NCBI GenBank assembly: GCA_033439795.1
Contig: JAUTDP010000011.1
Coordinates: 124,001-188,000, forward strand
Origin: Sordaria brevicollis
Lineage: Eukaryota; Ascomycota; Sordariomycetes; Sordariales; Sordariaceae
Direction: 5' to 3'
DNA length: 64,000 bases
Positions 46,297-57,883 of the stretch are shown here, one piece after another (the first letter of the stretch is position 1; each line of letters starts with the position of its first letter). Both the position numbers and the translations under genes were made by a program. The notes beneath the pieces were generated by a model. It ran no database searches, was not told where the DNA came from, and was given only the letters and a program-made list of their open reading frames with translations.

Positions 46297-49200
46297 TCCC
46301 TCGCAGAAATAGCCGCCACAGAATCAATCAGCTTCCTGAGTAAAGCCTCAACCTCACCCAAATCAGCCTTATCAACCACCTTCACACCCTTAGCCGAATG
46401 AGCACCAGCACCAGCAGCACCACCACCCTCCATAGCATCCACCTTCTTACCCAGCTTATCAACCATAGCATGAAGACTTCTAATCTCCTCTGCATTATGA
46501 CCATGACCATGACCAAGCTGTTTAGAAGGCTGATCGCCACCACTCTTGCTAAACGGAGTCAACGCAAACTCGTCCTCCTCAAAGAAGCCATGACCAGCCC
46601 TAAGCTCTTCGAGATCGGCTCTGACGCCCTTCAGGCCCTCCTTGAGCGCATCCAGAATCTCGTCATTAGCCGAGAGATGATGATGATCACCAGCCGCAGG
46701 TTTGTTATTAGCAGCAGCAGCGAGCTTGTCGATACTCTTCTTGAGATCAGCGAGTCCATCCTGCAAGGCATCCAGGATGATTCTCGTCTCCGCCACACTA
46801 CTACTCCCAGTCCCAGAAGCTTGTTTCGGATTGTTATTGTTGCCCATCTCCTTACGAATAGCGCCAATGGCCTCCAGAATTTCCGAGTGGTTGCCGCCTC
46901 CGGGCTGCGACACTAGTGGCGTGCTGACAGGAACCAAAGTCCCGTTGACGACATCGCGGAGTGACTCGAGTTCCTCCTTCAACAAATCGTTGGTGGTCTG
47001 CGAAGCCTTCCTCACCAGGTCCGCCACTTCCTCCCTAAATTTCTCCAACGTTTCAGTCATGTGCGGGATCAAATCGTCCGAGTTCAAGTTGCCGTCGATG
47101 CGGGCGCGGTCGACGTACGCTTCGATGTCATGTCTGAGTTTCTCGAACCCGTAGTCCATGGTGGCAGTAGCAGCCTCGGGACTCTTGTCGTCGCCACCAC
47201 CACTGCGGGAGGAGGTGGGCTTGCTGTTTTCGGAAAAGGCGCGGAACTCATCTCGTAGGGAGTCGCGGATTTCGTACAGTCGCTCGATGATCTCTTCGGT
47301 TTCGGGCTTCAGGATCGAAGGCGGAGTGGTGCCGTGGCGGACCAAAGCTTTGGAGTGGGAGCCACCAGAGAGCTCGGAAAGGTCGAGCTCCTTAAGCCCT
47401 TCTTTAACCGCGCGGACGACATCTCCAGAGATATCGAGCGCATCGAATCCTTCGCGGACGGCATCAGCAAGATCGACACGCGACAGATCGGGGCGGGGGA
47501 TGTAAGAAGCGATGTGCTGGGCAAACTCGGGAGTCTGCAGGGCTTTGACGACGGCACGACTGACGTCGCTGGGCAGTTCCATGCTTTCGAACGCATCCTG
47601 AACGGCGTCAATCATGGCTTCGCTTGATGGGCCGGTGGAGGAAAAGTCGAATGTCTCGAGTGCCTTGGTAACAGCAGTCTGCATGTCCTTGGGTAGATCA
47701 AGTGAGCGAACACCATCTTGAACGGCTTCGGTCATATCAACAGTAAAGTCAAACTTGTTGAGACTCTCGTCCAAGGCATCCACCACCTCTTGGCGCTTCA
47801 AAGGCTTGGGGAGCTCGCTCAAACCATCCTTGACCGCACTCAGAATGTCGTCCTTTGAAAGTTGGGGTGTTACTGGGAAGTCGAACTCATCCAAGCATTC
47901 CCTGACTGACTCAAGGACATCGTCGCGGGAGACCGTCTCAAACTTGCTGAACCCTTCGTTGACAGCCGCAAACACCTCTTGCTTGGAAGCAGTCTCCTTT
48001 GGCAGATACTGTCCGAGACCCTCCTTCAAGCAGTCCAGAACCTCGTGTCTTTCCAGCCCGATCTGTTGGATCTCAATCTCGGGCTTGTATTTCTCAAAAG
48101 CATCCTGAACCGCTTGCACGACATCCTCCCTGCGGAGCTCCTGCACGCGTGGCTTGTTGGCTTGCGAATCCTTGAGGGCAGCACGCATGCTGTTGTAGAT
48201 CTCCCTGTAGTCAATCATGGAGTCGATTCGAGGAGCGGCAGCAACTGTCTCTTGGGCCTTTTTGCGGTGTTCATGCACAATGTTGACCATGTTCTGGCGC
48301 ATCTCTTCCAAACCGTCGGCGACAATCTTGTTCATGGCTTCCTTTGTCGAGTCGTCTACAGGTAAGGTCTGGGGAGACTTGGAGGACACTTCGTTAAGGC
48401 GACGACCAATCTCTTGACCCATACCCTGGACTTCGCCGCGCAGCTCCTTAACAAGAGACTTGACGTCGCTGGTAAGACCGCCGCTTGTGGCAATGTGGTC
48501 CTTGACTGTTCGCAAAGCGGAGAGGATTTCGTCGTTCATGGGATCGGTGGCTCGTGAACCAGGGGTCGATGGCGAATCGCCAGACTGTCCAAGCAATCGA
48601 CCAACGCGGTTTCGACCGTCCTCATCTTCGCTGAAGCTATAGGCGTGGTTGCGATTACCGCCGCCGCCACCACCACCTTTTCCTCCTCCACCGGTAGCTG
48701 GTACAAGAGCATGGTGCTGGTTCGCTTTGACAAGACGAATGATCTCTTCGAGCTTTTCAGCCGTGGAAAAGCCAGAAAGCTGGCGCGCCAGTTCGTTAAG
48801 CCTAGAGAGAAGCGACTCTTGACCCTCTTTGGTTCCCATGTCACGGAGGATCTTTTCCAGCAATGCGATAGACGAAGTATCCGCCACAAGCGATGGTGTG
48901 CTCAAGAGCGACTCTGGCGCAAAGCTATGTGGTGAAGGTATTCGCGGCAGGGAGAATGGTCGCGACTTTAGAGACGTAGGTGACGGCGGACCACCACCGT
49001 ACGCCTCCCTCTGGGCAGCCCTCGCTTTGGCATCGGTGATCAACTCTCGCAAACTCCTGCGGATGTCCTCATCGCGCTGATTGGTGGCCTCTTTCAAGCT
49101 GAGCAAGTCTGTAGCATTATCTCTGCTGCGCCTGCTAAGCGCCGACATTTCTTTTTGCAGGGCCGAAGCAATGTTGGTGAGGGTGAGGAGCTGGTTCGAC

Positions 49201-50006
49201 AAGGCCTCGAGGCCTGGAGTGGTTAGAGTCGTCTTGGTCAATCCGCTGGAGCCGTTAGTGATGTTAGCGAGGGGATCCGAGTCCCTGACCGTTGACGACG
49301 TTCCGAGGTGGCTGGCACTGCTCATGTTTTGGAGGGCCAGCATGGTGGCCGACTGAGGAGGCGTGTTCTCGCCGAGAATGCTCTGATGTGGTCGACGCAT
49401 GCTGCTGGTGCTGTTGGTTGTCCGCAGAATGCCGCCGGGGGTCAAACTAGGACCCGTTCGTGGTGAGCCCATGGCGGGGGCTGGTTTGAGGAAGTCTTCC
49501 TTTTCGTCCTTGAACTCGACGTGGTTTTCGCGAGTCCTCGTAGGGGTGGATGGCCTTTCGTACTTGTTGCTCTCTTGCTTGTCGTACTTGTCAAACTTGG
49601 TATCGAACTTGAAGTCGTGTTTGAAGTCGTGCTTCTCTGGTGATCGCGAGGCTGAAGTATTGGGGACGTGACCACTCTCAAGCATCAAACTAATATCCTT
49701 GACGGTGCTGTTCTGAAGAGAGTTCAGACGGCGATGTGAGGCAGCCGTAGCCGCGTTACGCAACGGTGGCCTCTCTGACTTTTCTGGAGACAGGTCGCCG
49801 GCAGCGCGTTTGGGAATGTGTGGTACCAGGTTAGCACTCTCACGGGCCTTTTCCTGCAAGGCGGCATGGGCAGACTGGATGGCACTCGAGGTGCCTTGTC
49901 TAGAGACACTTGGAGACTGAGGGTTGAGTGGAAGCGGCGGTGGTGCCCTCTCGGGGTCTGAGCTATCCCACCTGGTTTTCATTAGTTCCTTGAACAAGAG
50001 GGACAT
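42312..50006 (-). CDS. Giant coiled-coil protein (2,564 residues)
   Basis: This is one uninterrupted frame of 2,564 residues. I cannot assign it to a characterised family with confidence. The N-terminal 600 residues are mostly disordered with Ser/Pro and short charged segments. Residues about 620-880 hold imperfect repeats of the form DVVxAVxDGLxxLD (for example DILSAVKDGLSELPKP, DVVRAVKEGLKELDLSEL). The middle is long helical coiled coil with a Q10 run (46261-46294). Residues about 1790-2095 hold roughly ten tandem units of 29 residues (example FLANLAGEEMRLKSGNECLR). The tail is basic/Ser-rich, then strongly acidic, then Gly/Ser/Arg-rich with RSGRSGRSARSGGS. It has no ATPase motif and no membrane segment. 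It may be a hyphal or septal scaffold, by analogy to large fungal tethering proteins; that is only inference. The start is the first ATG of the frame. An extra 5' exon upstream is possible. Confidence 0.85.
43720..44645 (-). repeat. Tandem 29-residue coiled-coil repeats in the giant protein
   Basis: About ten units of nearly constant length (28-30 residues) follow each other. A consensus unit is F-L-x-N-L-x-E-E-x-x-R-L-K-E, then x-N-x-S-L-R-x-E-x-E, then x-L-K-x-x. At the DNA level the units are diverged, so the periodicity is conserved in protein rather than recent. Confidence 0.85.
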
Positions 50007-52939
50007 GTCACCATGTAGGTGGTGATGATGGCATAACTGAGAAAGAGAGAGAGAAGGAATCCTACATTGGGATCATGGCACGGCCATGATTATCAAACGA
50101 GGCGGAATGTGAGTGTCTTAAGTCTCGGGGGAGATTATGGTGGTGGTGGTCCCTCTCTGAGCCAGCGGGCGGCATGGCTCCAGGTGTGTGGGAGGTGTGT
50201 GTCGGGAAAACGAGGGAGGGAGTGAGAGACGGAGAGTAGGGAAGGGAGCAGGACCCAGGCAGGGCGGTAGGGCGTCGGCGGGTGGGCGTACGTCCACGGG
50301 TGGGTTGCTGCGCGCGCGTGGAGGTGGTGGTGGTGTTCCTGACTTTCTGTTCCTGTTCCTGTTCCTGACCTAACTGAAGCTGGGGATTTGCCGGGGTATC
50401 GATCAAGGACCAGGGTGTTTCTGCCGAGAACTGGATCGTGTCCGGTCTGTGCGGTTACGCCAAACTTGTCAAACGCGGTAGGAGGATCCTGGGTCGGGTG
50501 TGGTGTCTCGAAATAGGATGGCTTGGTATGTTGTAGTGTAGGATTTGTATTGGAGTGTAAATTACCGGTGGTTGATAAGGCCGAGCTGAGGTCGAGTGGT
50601 ATACTGTACGGTATGGCTGACTGTACGAGTATTGTATTATAGACGGCCGTGATACGACACAATTTCCGGGGCCGAGACAGTTGGGAGCAGTCCAAAACCA
50701 GGAGGCGTTGATGGGCGGTACCTTGGGTCAGTCAGTCAGTCGACTCGGGATCGATCCGTGCTCTGATCTGGTCTGTCCTCTGGGTGTCGTGGTGGTTGTG
50801 TCTGGTTCAGTTACAGACAGACAACAGTCTTGTAAAAGTGAAATATGACCACGTTCTTCTTTCCCGTTCGGTTCGGCTCGGTTCCAGTGTTTTCCTTGTG
50901 AAGGGCAGCACAGCAGGCTGTTGTTCTCAGGTCTGTCGGTAATAGGCAGTGCGAATATCCGATGAGTGTGTCTCCAGGTTGTAGTGTAGTGGTGGTGGTG
51001 GATGTGATTGTTCCAAGCTGCAATATGGAAAACGGAGATAAGAAAGAGCAGCAGTTAAAGAGAAAACAAACCACACAAGGAATATGTTGGTTGACGTGAG
51101 TCGATGAATGTATTCCTGTTCGTTGTTGTATGGTATTGTTGTTGGTTGGGGGGTATATCCTTCTCGAAAGCAGTCGCAAACCGTAAAAGCAGTGAAATCT
51201 GAATCGCCAAAGAGGTGTGGAAAAAAAAAGTAAAGAAAAAAACAAAAAGAAGTGACTTAACACGGCAGCTCCAAGCTTAGTTCCTTTCCTTGTTTCGGGA
51301 TCCAGTTCCTGTCGGCAGAAGCAGATATGGCGCAAAGCAGGGTATAATGGGCAATGCTAAGTCAGATTGTCTGCCTCAAAGTGAATGGCGTTCCGCGATG
51401 GTGAATGTCCTTTGGTTTGTGCAGGTGCAGTGTGTAGAGGAAGGTGGTGAGTGGTGAGTGACCTCCTTTCTGCTCTTTCTGCTTTCTGCTCTTTGGCCAG
51501 GCAACGAAAGGGAACCGACAGAGTGGACAAGCAGACTGGAAACTTCAGTTGGAGATCGACAGGAAGGAGGGGGACGAGCAACACTTGATCAAATTTCCAA
51601 AATCAAGACTGGACCTGATGGCACACAACACTCGTTCCTGCCTTGCCCTTTTTCTTTCGTTCTTGCCCTGTCCAAAACTCACGATCCTTGAATCAATGAA
51701 GCCCAACCTTGCCCAGCACGAGCACACGTTCCTGCCAAACCTGCCCTGCCCATCCAGACCATCCCCAAAAATGAACTTCCCACGTTTTTTCTTTTCGGCG
51801 CAGGGCAGCGACTGAGAGGGGCCGCCCACTGCACTTTCAGCAGGACGGTTCAGTTAAGACGGGAGGCTGGGGAATGGGACGGGACAGGGATCATTTTCAG
51901 GGCAGCCCATCCAGCCGTGGTCGTCGACGGCAGCCCACCTTTCACATCACACTTGTGATTCAACCAATCACCATCTCCATCTGAGCTGAGGTGCCCCATT
52001 TGATGGCTCAATTAACCAATCATATCCCCAGGACTCTGTTGATTGTTTGGTAAAGACTGACACCCTAGCAACGCGCGGTTAGTCGCCAGGTCGCGAACCA
52101 GGGTTGGCCGCTTGTGTGACGCCAGACCGCAGGGTTAGTTCCAGCGGGCATTCACTGAGCTAAGCTTATCGATAAGGCTTACCCAAGAAACCTAAAGAAG
52201 ATGCGCGTCACCCTCCATGTCTTATTTTTTTTTTTTTTTTTTTTCGCTTGAGGCCATCCAATCCAGTCATGTGGTGTTCAAGTTGTCTTGGCTTGGAAAG
52301 TTGAAGAATCGTACGTAATGATTGATGAACATTAACGCGATATCAAAAGCTGGTGATAGGTACTCACCGCAACAATTGTTATCCTCTTCCTGTCTGTCGT
52401 CACTGGCATGAATGGTCAAAGCTTTCTTGAAAGTGAGTGGCCCAAGCTCCCTCCCAAACTCCAAATTCAGGTTCCAGGATTCATCAGGGAGGCAGAAACT
52501 GGCTCCACTGATTTTCAGCGGCCGGGCCCTGCAGACAGAGTGCAGAGGCCTTGCTTGCAGGTGTCGGGACTTGTCATGTGCATGGCAGGGCAGTTTCGGC
52601 ATGTCTTGTCTTCTTTGGGATTCCATCACCACCGTGTCTTCTCATTTTCATAGCGAATATCAAAAGATACAAAATTACTTCAATCTGGAAATGCGATGTT
52701 GATTCCGAGCAAGAAAGGGTGCAACACACGCCTTCTCACATTCCTCCACTCAGACTTCGGCAGTCAACATCTCACAACACCAAATCTACAAACCGTGACA
52801 TAAAACCACTTATCAACGCCAAAAAACCATGCTTCAATTTTTTCGAAAAACCCGTGAACCGTAAAATGCATGCCATGCGTGAACCAAATTAACCCTCGGC
52901 CCCCCATCATCCTCACCTCTCTCGTCCTTTTTACTCAAC
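50007..52939. other. Long intergenic region
   Basis: No gene can be supported. The part next to 50006 includes an ATG frame (about 50065-50175, minus) reading MPPAGSERDHHHHNLPRDLR with a possible donor, which might be an extra 5' exon of the giant protein, but I found no acceptor in matching phase. A poly-T run lies near 52226-52244. An ATCGAT-containing CTTATCGATAAG palindrome lies near 52166-52177. Confidence 0.45.
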
Positions 52940-54020
52940 TCAAACAACAACCTTAGCCTCCGCCTTACTCCCCCTCTCCCCAAAAATCGTGCTCCCGACT
53001 CTAACCTCCCCGCTCCCCATCACAATCGCCCCCTCAAAGTCCTCGCTCATACCCATACTCAGCTCCAAACTGCCCCTTTCCAGTCCCAACTCCTTCTCCA
53101 CCAAATCCCTCTGCTCCCTGAGGACAACAAAATCCTCATTCTCATTCTCCGGAGTCGTAGCTTTGCTCCTCGCAATCGCTCCAATCGTCATCAACCCGAG
53201 CAAGTTCAAGTGCGGGCACTCGTTGACGATCGCCTTGCACAAATCGACCGTTTCTTGACCGGGTTGGCAGCCGGACTTGGATTCTTCGCCTGAGGTGTTG
53301 ACTTGGACGTGGACGTTCAGTTTGTCCACTGGGGAAGAAGAAGGGGAAGAGGCAGCGATGACCTCTCCCCGTACGCGGTTGAGGGTTTGAGCCTTTTTTA
53401 GGGAGTCCAGCGACGAGACGGCGAAGAGGTTGGGGATCTTGGCTAGGGTTTTGCAGTGCGCTGTTTTTTTTTGTGTTGTGTTAGCATGTGTTCATTCTCA
53501 TCTGCATCCATCCCCCTTTTCCATCCATCCCCATCCATCCATCCCCATCCCCATCCATCCATCCATCCCCCCTCCCCCCCCTCCCATCCGTTCATCCCCT
53601 TCCCCATCACATCCATCCCCATCCATCCCCCTTTTCCATCCATCCCCTTCCCCATCCATCCACCCCCTCCCCCTTCCCCCCTAAACTTCCCACCAAAGAA
53701 AAAAAACTTACTACTCTGCAACCCCCCAATAAAATGCCACCTCACACTCCTCGGCAGCAGCTCCGCCTTCTGCTGCAGCTCCTGCGCGTAATTCTCCCCA
53801 AAGTGCTCGTGTCTGACCTGCGGCGCCGTGTGTAATGCCAAAATGTCGTTGGCGGGCTTGAGCTTGGAGACGGCGACTAGGCGGACGGGACGCCCGGCAG
53901 TACGGCTACCGCCTTGGGCGATGGCGAGGGTGATGCGTTCTTGTACGGATTGGAGTTGGGAAACTAAGGCGGTGGCGCGGTGGGGGTCGATTTTGAGGGA
54001 GGTGAGAGGGGGGTGGACAT
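52940..54020 (-). CDS. Pyridoxal phosphate homeostasis protein (YggS/PLPBP family)
   Basis: This is a PLP-binding protein of the YggS/PROSC family that buffers pyridoxal phosphate. Exon 1 ends at 53712 and exon 2 is 53460-52940. The joined sequence WHFIGGLQS-THCKTLAKIPN matches the family, as do VRLVAVSKLKPANDI (the Lys in AVSK is the PLP site), HEHFGENYAQEL, VHVQVNTSGEESKSGC and LSMGMSEDFEGAI. The only suitable ATG (54020, MST) is out of frame by one base with the rest. One extra C in the C6 run at 54008-54013 gives MSTPPLTSLKIDPHRA and a total of 276 residues. So either one base is missing in the assembly or the gene is frameshifted near its start. The intron is 251 nt because of a (CATCC)n microsatellite; a CTAAC branch precedes its acceptor. 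Confidence 0.9.
53500..53660 (+). repeat. CATCC/CCAT microsatellite within an intron
   Basis: Roughly 160 bases of CCATCC, CCCCATCC and related words form a low-complexity array. It lies entirely inside the intron of the PLP homeostasis gene and accounts for that intron's unusual length. Confidence 0.85.
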
Positions 54021-54550
54021 GGTGGGTTGATTGGTGAGTGAGATTTTGTGGTGTGTTGTTAAATGGGTGTGTGAGAGTGGTGAAGTTGTGAAGTTGAGGT
54101 TGTGAGGTTGAAGATAAGGTTGGAGATGAGGTTGGAGATGAGATTCAAAAGGTGAGTGTCGTTACAAGTGGAAGCGCTGTGTCATCGATTGGAGTCCAGA
54201 ACTCTCTGCTGCTGGGTCCTGGGCTGCATGCCCGAAATCGTGGAGACCCGCCCGCCCGGGGAAGAAATTGTTAGTGCAGAACCTAACTTGAGACAATGGT
54301 AATGGAGGCGCCGTACACCCAAGTACGGGTATTTTATGATGTGATAAACCAGTAGTTGTAAAATATCCCTTTTGTTAGTATAATCTCAACGTCCAAGTTA
54401 TCATAGCCCATTCTTTACAACTCAAACAGTTATTTTGGCCTTCTAGCTCGCTTGGTCACGACCTTGCCCAAGTACTTGTCTAACATTAAACCTACAGCTT
54501 CTTACCCCCGGGGTACCGGTACGTTAGCGCGTAACTACTATACTATACTA
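54021..54550. other. Intergenic, promoter side of the PLP homeostasis gene
   Basis: No gene. GTTGGAGATGAGGTTGGAGA duplications lie near 54116-54145. The end borders the RIP-degraded Tc1-like element. Confidence 0.5.
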
Positions 54551-55957
54551 CAGTCAGTCCCACAAATAAACGCCCACTTTTCAAAAAACCCCGCACTTCC
54601 CCTCTTTCCTTCAATATCAACATTTTTACCATCTATTTTTCAAATGGCTATTATTCCATTATCTCCTATTAAAAAATAAAAATTTAAATATTCAACGCCT
54701 CGTCGAAGAAACCGGATTGTAGCGAAGTACGCTAACGGGGTCAATACACGTACAATTGCGATTTATGAGGGAGTAATACTAGAGCATATTCGAGGCGTAG
54801 TTAAATATTTTAAATTTTAAAATTAGGGTATCTCTAAATTTAGCCGTAGACGACTACCCGTATTAAATAAGAGGGATAAAAGGGCTATTTTACAAGAGGT
54901 TACTAAAAACCCTTTTATTTAAATTAAGAATTTGCAAAAAAAATTATACCGTACGTTAAACGGATTTATTTTTTTAATTACTTTAAAAAATTCGGTATTA
55001 AATATTATTTCGCTATTACTTATTTATATTTCTTTAATAAAATTATTAATTCGAAATATATATAGGTTTTAAAGTATAAGGATAAAAATATTTTATTTTA
55101 GAAGATTATCCTTTTTACCGATAAATTTTCCGTCGAAAGAGGGCGGGGTAGAAAACGGGCTTAGGTTTTCCGCCTAATCGGTAAATAACGCCCTATAGTA
55201 CCCCCCTTTTAATTTTTATTTTCTCTACGAAAAATTAATTAATTCTATTCGTTTAAAGGTTCCTCTATAATAAATTTTTAATTTATTTAAACCTATTATA
55301 AATTTAACTATTATTTATAAATATTTTAGGGTATAATTCGTTATAAAATAAAAAATAAATTAATTATTTACTTAGGAGACCCCAATACTAAAAAGGGGGT
55401 ATTATAATTAAAATTTATAAAAAAATCCTTAAAGAAGAATTGCCTAAAATAATTGAATTAAAGATTATTTTTATATAAAATAATATATTTATTTATTACA
55501 TTCGATTAATTAAAGAGTAACTAAAGGAAATAAGGTTCGAAATTTTATTATAGCCCCTTTATTTACCTAATTTTAACCCGATTAAAAATTTATAAAATTT
55601 AGTAAAGGATAGGATTATTTAAAGATATCTAGAATTTTCGACTATATTTAAAAGCAATATAGCAATCGATAAGCTAATTAATACGTCTTCGAAAGTATAA
55701 TTAGACTTTAAAATAAATATAGTAAATAAATTAGTAGATAATATACTTAATAAGGTTAAAGCGGTTATCGAAGCTAAAGGATAGTATACGAAATATTAAA
55801 ATAAATACATAGATTCACTATTCTTAAAAGTACTAAATAACCAATTTTTATAGGTTTTTACTAAGAAATATAGTTGTAAAAGATTTTAAAAGTTTGGTGG
55901 TCATGGTCTGGGATTTCATAAAAAAATGCGTTGGTCGTTTTTTTGTGTTACCCACTA
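54551..55957 (+). mobile_element. RIP-degraded Tc1/mariner element (about 1.4 kb)
   Basis: The left end CAGTCAGTCCCACAAATAAA is preceded by TA. The right end, in reverse complement, resembles it with several differences (TGGGTAACACAAAAAAACGA) and is followed by TA, so a TA target duplication and diverged inverted repeats are likely. The interior is AT-rich and full of stops. Ignoring stops, the plus strand reads like a Tc1-type transposase: an N-terminal helix-turn-helix region (NGVNTRTIAIYEG), a segment with SRRRLPVLNKRDKRAILQEV, and near the end IRLIKE followed by LYLPNFNPIKNL, the expected Pro-x-x-Pro-x-x-Asn-Pro-Ile-Glu block with mutations. Confidence 0.82.
54640..55840 (+). pseudogene. 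Tc1-type transposase relic
   Basis: This is the coding relic of the surrounding element. Only fragments are readable, because TAA and TAG stops occur every few codons, as expected of RIP of CAA/CAG and TGG codons. The catalytic blocks are visible only as mutated remnants (for example NN in place of DN before IRLIKE). It is certainly non-functional. Confidence 0.75.
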
Positions 55958-57883
55958 TACCTCTAGAACATAGGTAGCTAGAGTTCAACGTTACCTGGCA
56001 CCTCTTTTTTCTCCCGTCCTTCCGTGCAAACAACACTCAACGCCCAAATAATCACCAACTCGGATTTCGAATACTTCCTTAACAAAATGAACTGAGCACC
56101 AGCCGCTACCATGGCGGGAACAAGGGGGTACAGTAGCCGCGCATCCACATTCACATCGATGACATCTAAAACGACGACGACGTAGTCTCTGAGCACAGAC
56201 CACCCCACAACGACACTCTACCCCACCCTAGGAACTGGGTGGGTCTCCGCGAACGAAGTAGCAGAAATGGTATCCCTGGGCGCTGATTGGTTGTGTGGGT
56301 GTTGGAGTGGGGGTGGTGGGGCAGCGCCCGGGGGTGCCGTTTCGGAGGTAGGTAGGTCTGAGAACTGAGACTACGACGACGACGATGGACGCTCGAGCCA
56401 CCTGCCTGCCTGCTAAGCTGCTACACCGAAACAGGCCAACAGGGATCGGTAGATGAGGACGATACTACGAGGGACACTCGACATTTGTGAAAAATACTTC
56501 CCGTCGATTACCTAGACAGATACCAATTCTAACAGAGCCTTCACAGGCAGGCACTGCTACTTTGATAAGGTAGTTTTAGTATCCCTGCCGTGGTCTTGCA
56601 ACATCTCGTTGGATTTTGCGCCGGCCACTGCAGCATACCACATCCCGAGTCTTCAGAAAGCGTCTGAAACTAACTTCCACTCGGCTTGCCATGAGGGGGT
56701 TCCTTCCAGTACGGTCTTGCGGACTCAAGTGGGAATCTTACCTATCTTTTCTCGTACCACTACTGGCGTTCGTTGTACGCCTGCCTTGTTTCTGCAATGT
56801 TGGGCACAACTGAAAAGCTCAAGACACATACATACCTCTACATACTGCCTGACCTGGCATAAGCAACTGCGTACCATAGTACGTAGCCTGCCTGCGCGTG
56901 CTTTGAACAGGACGTTATGGGCATGGTTTCCGCTCCTTTGATGCTTCGGAATGCTAGTTCCAAGTGGAAGGAAACGGCTCTACCTAGGGTCGCTGGACAA
57001 TCCTCGTGTCCATCCACTGCATGTTGTACTGCTGCTAATTCAACGGGCCCGGGTATCGAACTCGGAAAGAAACAAGGGGCGGGCAGGGAAGATATCGTCG
57101 TTATGGAAAAAACCGTATGACCAAGTGGAAGTCTTCGAGAGTGGTATAATCCGAGGTATGAGGTGAGTACCTCTAGTCGGCAATTCTGACGGAAAGAGAC
57201 GAGGAAGGAAGGAAAGGGGAGACAAAATTGATGGTATTGATTCCGCAGGGGACGTGACACCTCATATACACTCCGAAGTCCATAGAGGTACCTCACAATC
57301 CTTAGACTTTGTCTTGAGACTCCATCATGTTCACTTACAGTCCGAAAACATGCTCGCTCTTTTTCAATCGAGTGCCGGGATGGAACTGTCAAAACGGCAT
57401 GCGAGACGGGAGTCTCAAAAAGATACTGTGAGTGCCTTTCTCTTGCTCAAATATTGTGGTAAGCACTGTTCGTTGGACTTTGAGGAAGTTCCCAGTCCAG
57501 GACATGCTGCATGTACGCAGTAGGCACCTTCTTTATGGCATTCAGCCAGTCACAACTTACACACTTACCTACTTCCACCTTTGAATGCGAGGCGGATTCC
57601 TCAACGCAGGCACTCATGCTCAAATAGCGCGAGCATCACTCCCAATTTTCTTGTTATCACTGCGGTCAGTCGTGACATGTGTTAATGCTTCAAAGCCCCA
57701 GGACATAGTACATAAACCACATATCTCCATCCCACAAAGTTCCAAATTCTTTCTTTGCTCTCCATTTTTTTCTATGATCGTAAACATAACATCAAACATT
57801 CCACATCAACTACAACAGACTTTACACTTAACGACACTCCCAACTTTAGCACTTAACCTCCAACAAAGCTACATTATCTCAAC
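55958..57883. other. Intergenic with dispersed repeat copy B
   Basis: No gene supported. The stretch holds the second copy of the dispersed repeat (56183-56349). Confidence 0.5.
56183..56349 (+). repeat. Dispersed repeat, copy B
   Basis: It matches 894-1060 in the same orientation, about 55 kb apart. Identity is high in blocks. Copy B has an extra segment (TCTCCGCGAACGAAGTAGCA) in the middle and lacks the TTGGCCCG present near the end of copy A. Neither copy shows strong RIP, unlike the two transposon islands. Confidence 0.85.

Noticed and set aside
43870..46916. Several long plus-strand frames opposite the giant coiled-coil gene
   Set aside because: They are Leu/Ser-rich antisense translations of Glu/Lys-rich coiled coil. 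The minus strand has one unbroken 2,564-codon frame.
42312..50006. Identification of the giant protein as leashin or as a chromosome-segregation ATPase
   Set aside because: It has no Walker motifs, and I cannot verify similarity to leashin by eye. Both names would be guesses from size and coiled-coil content.
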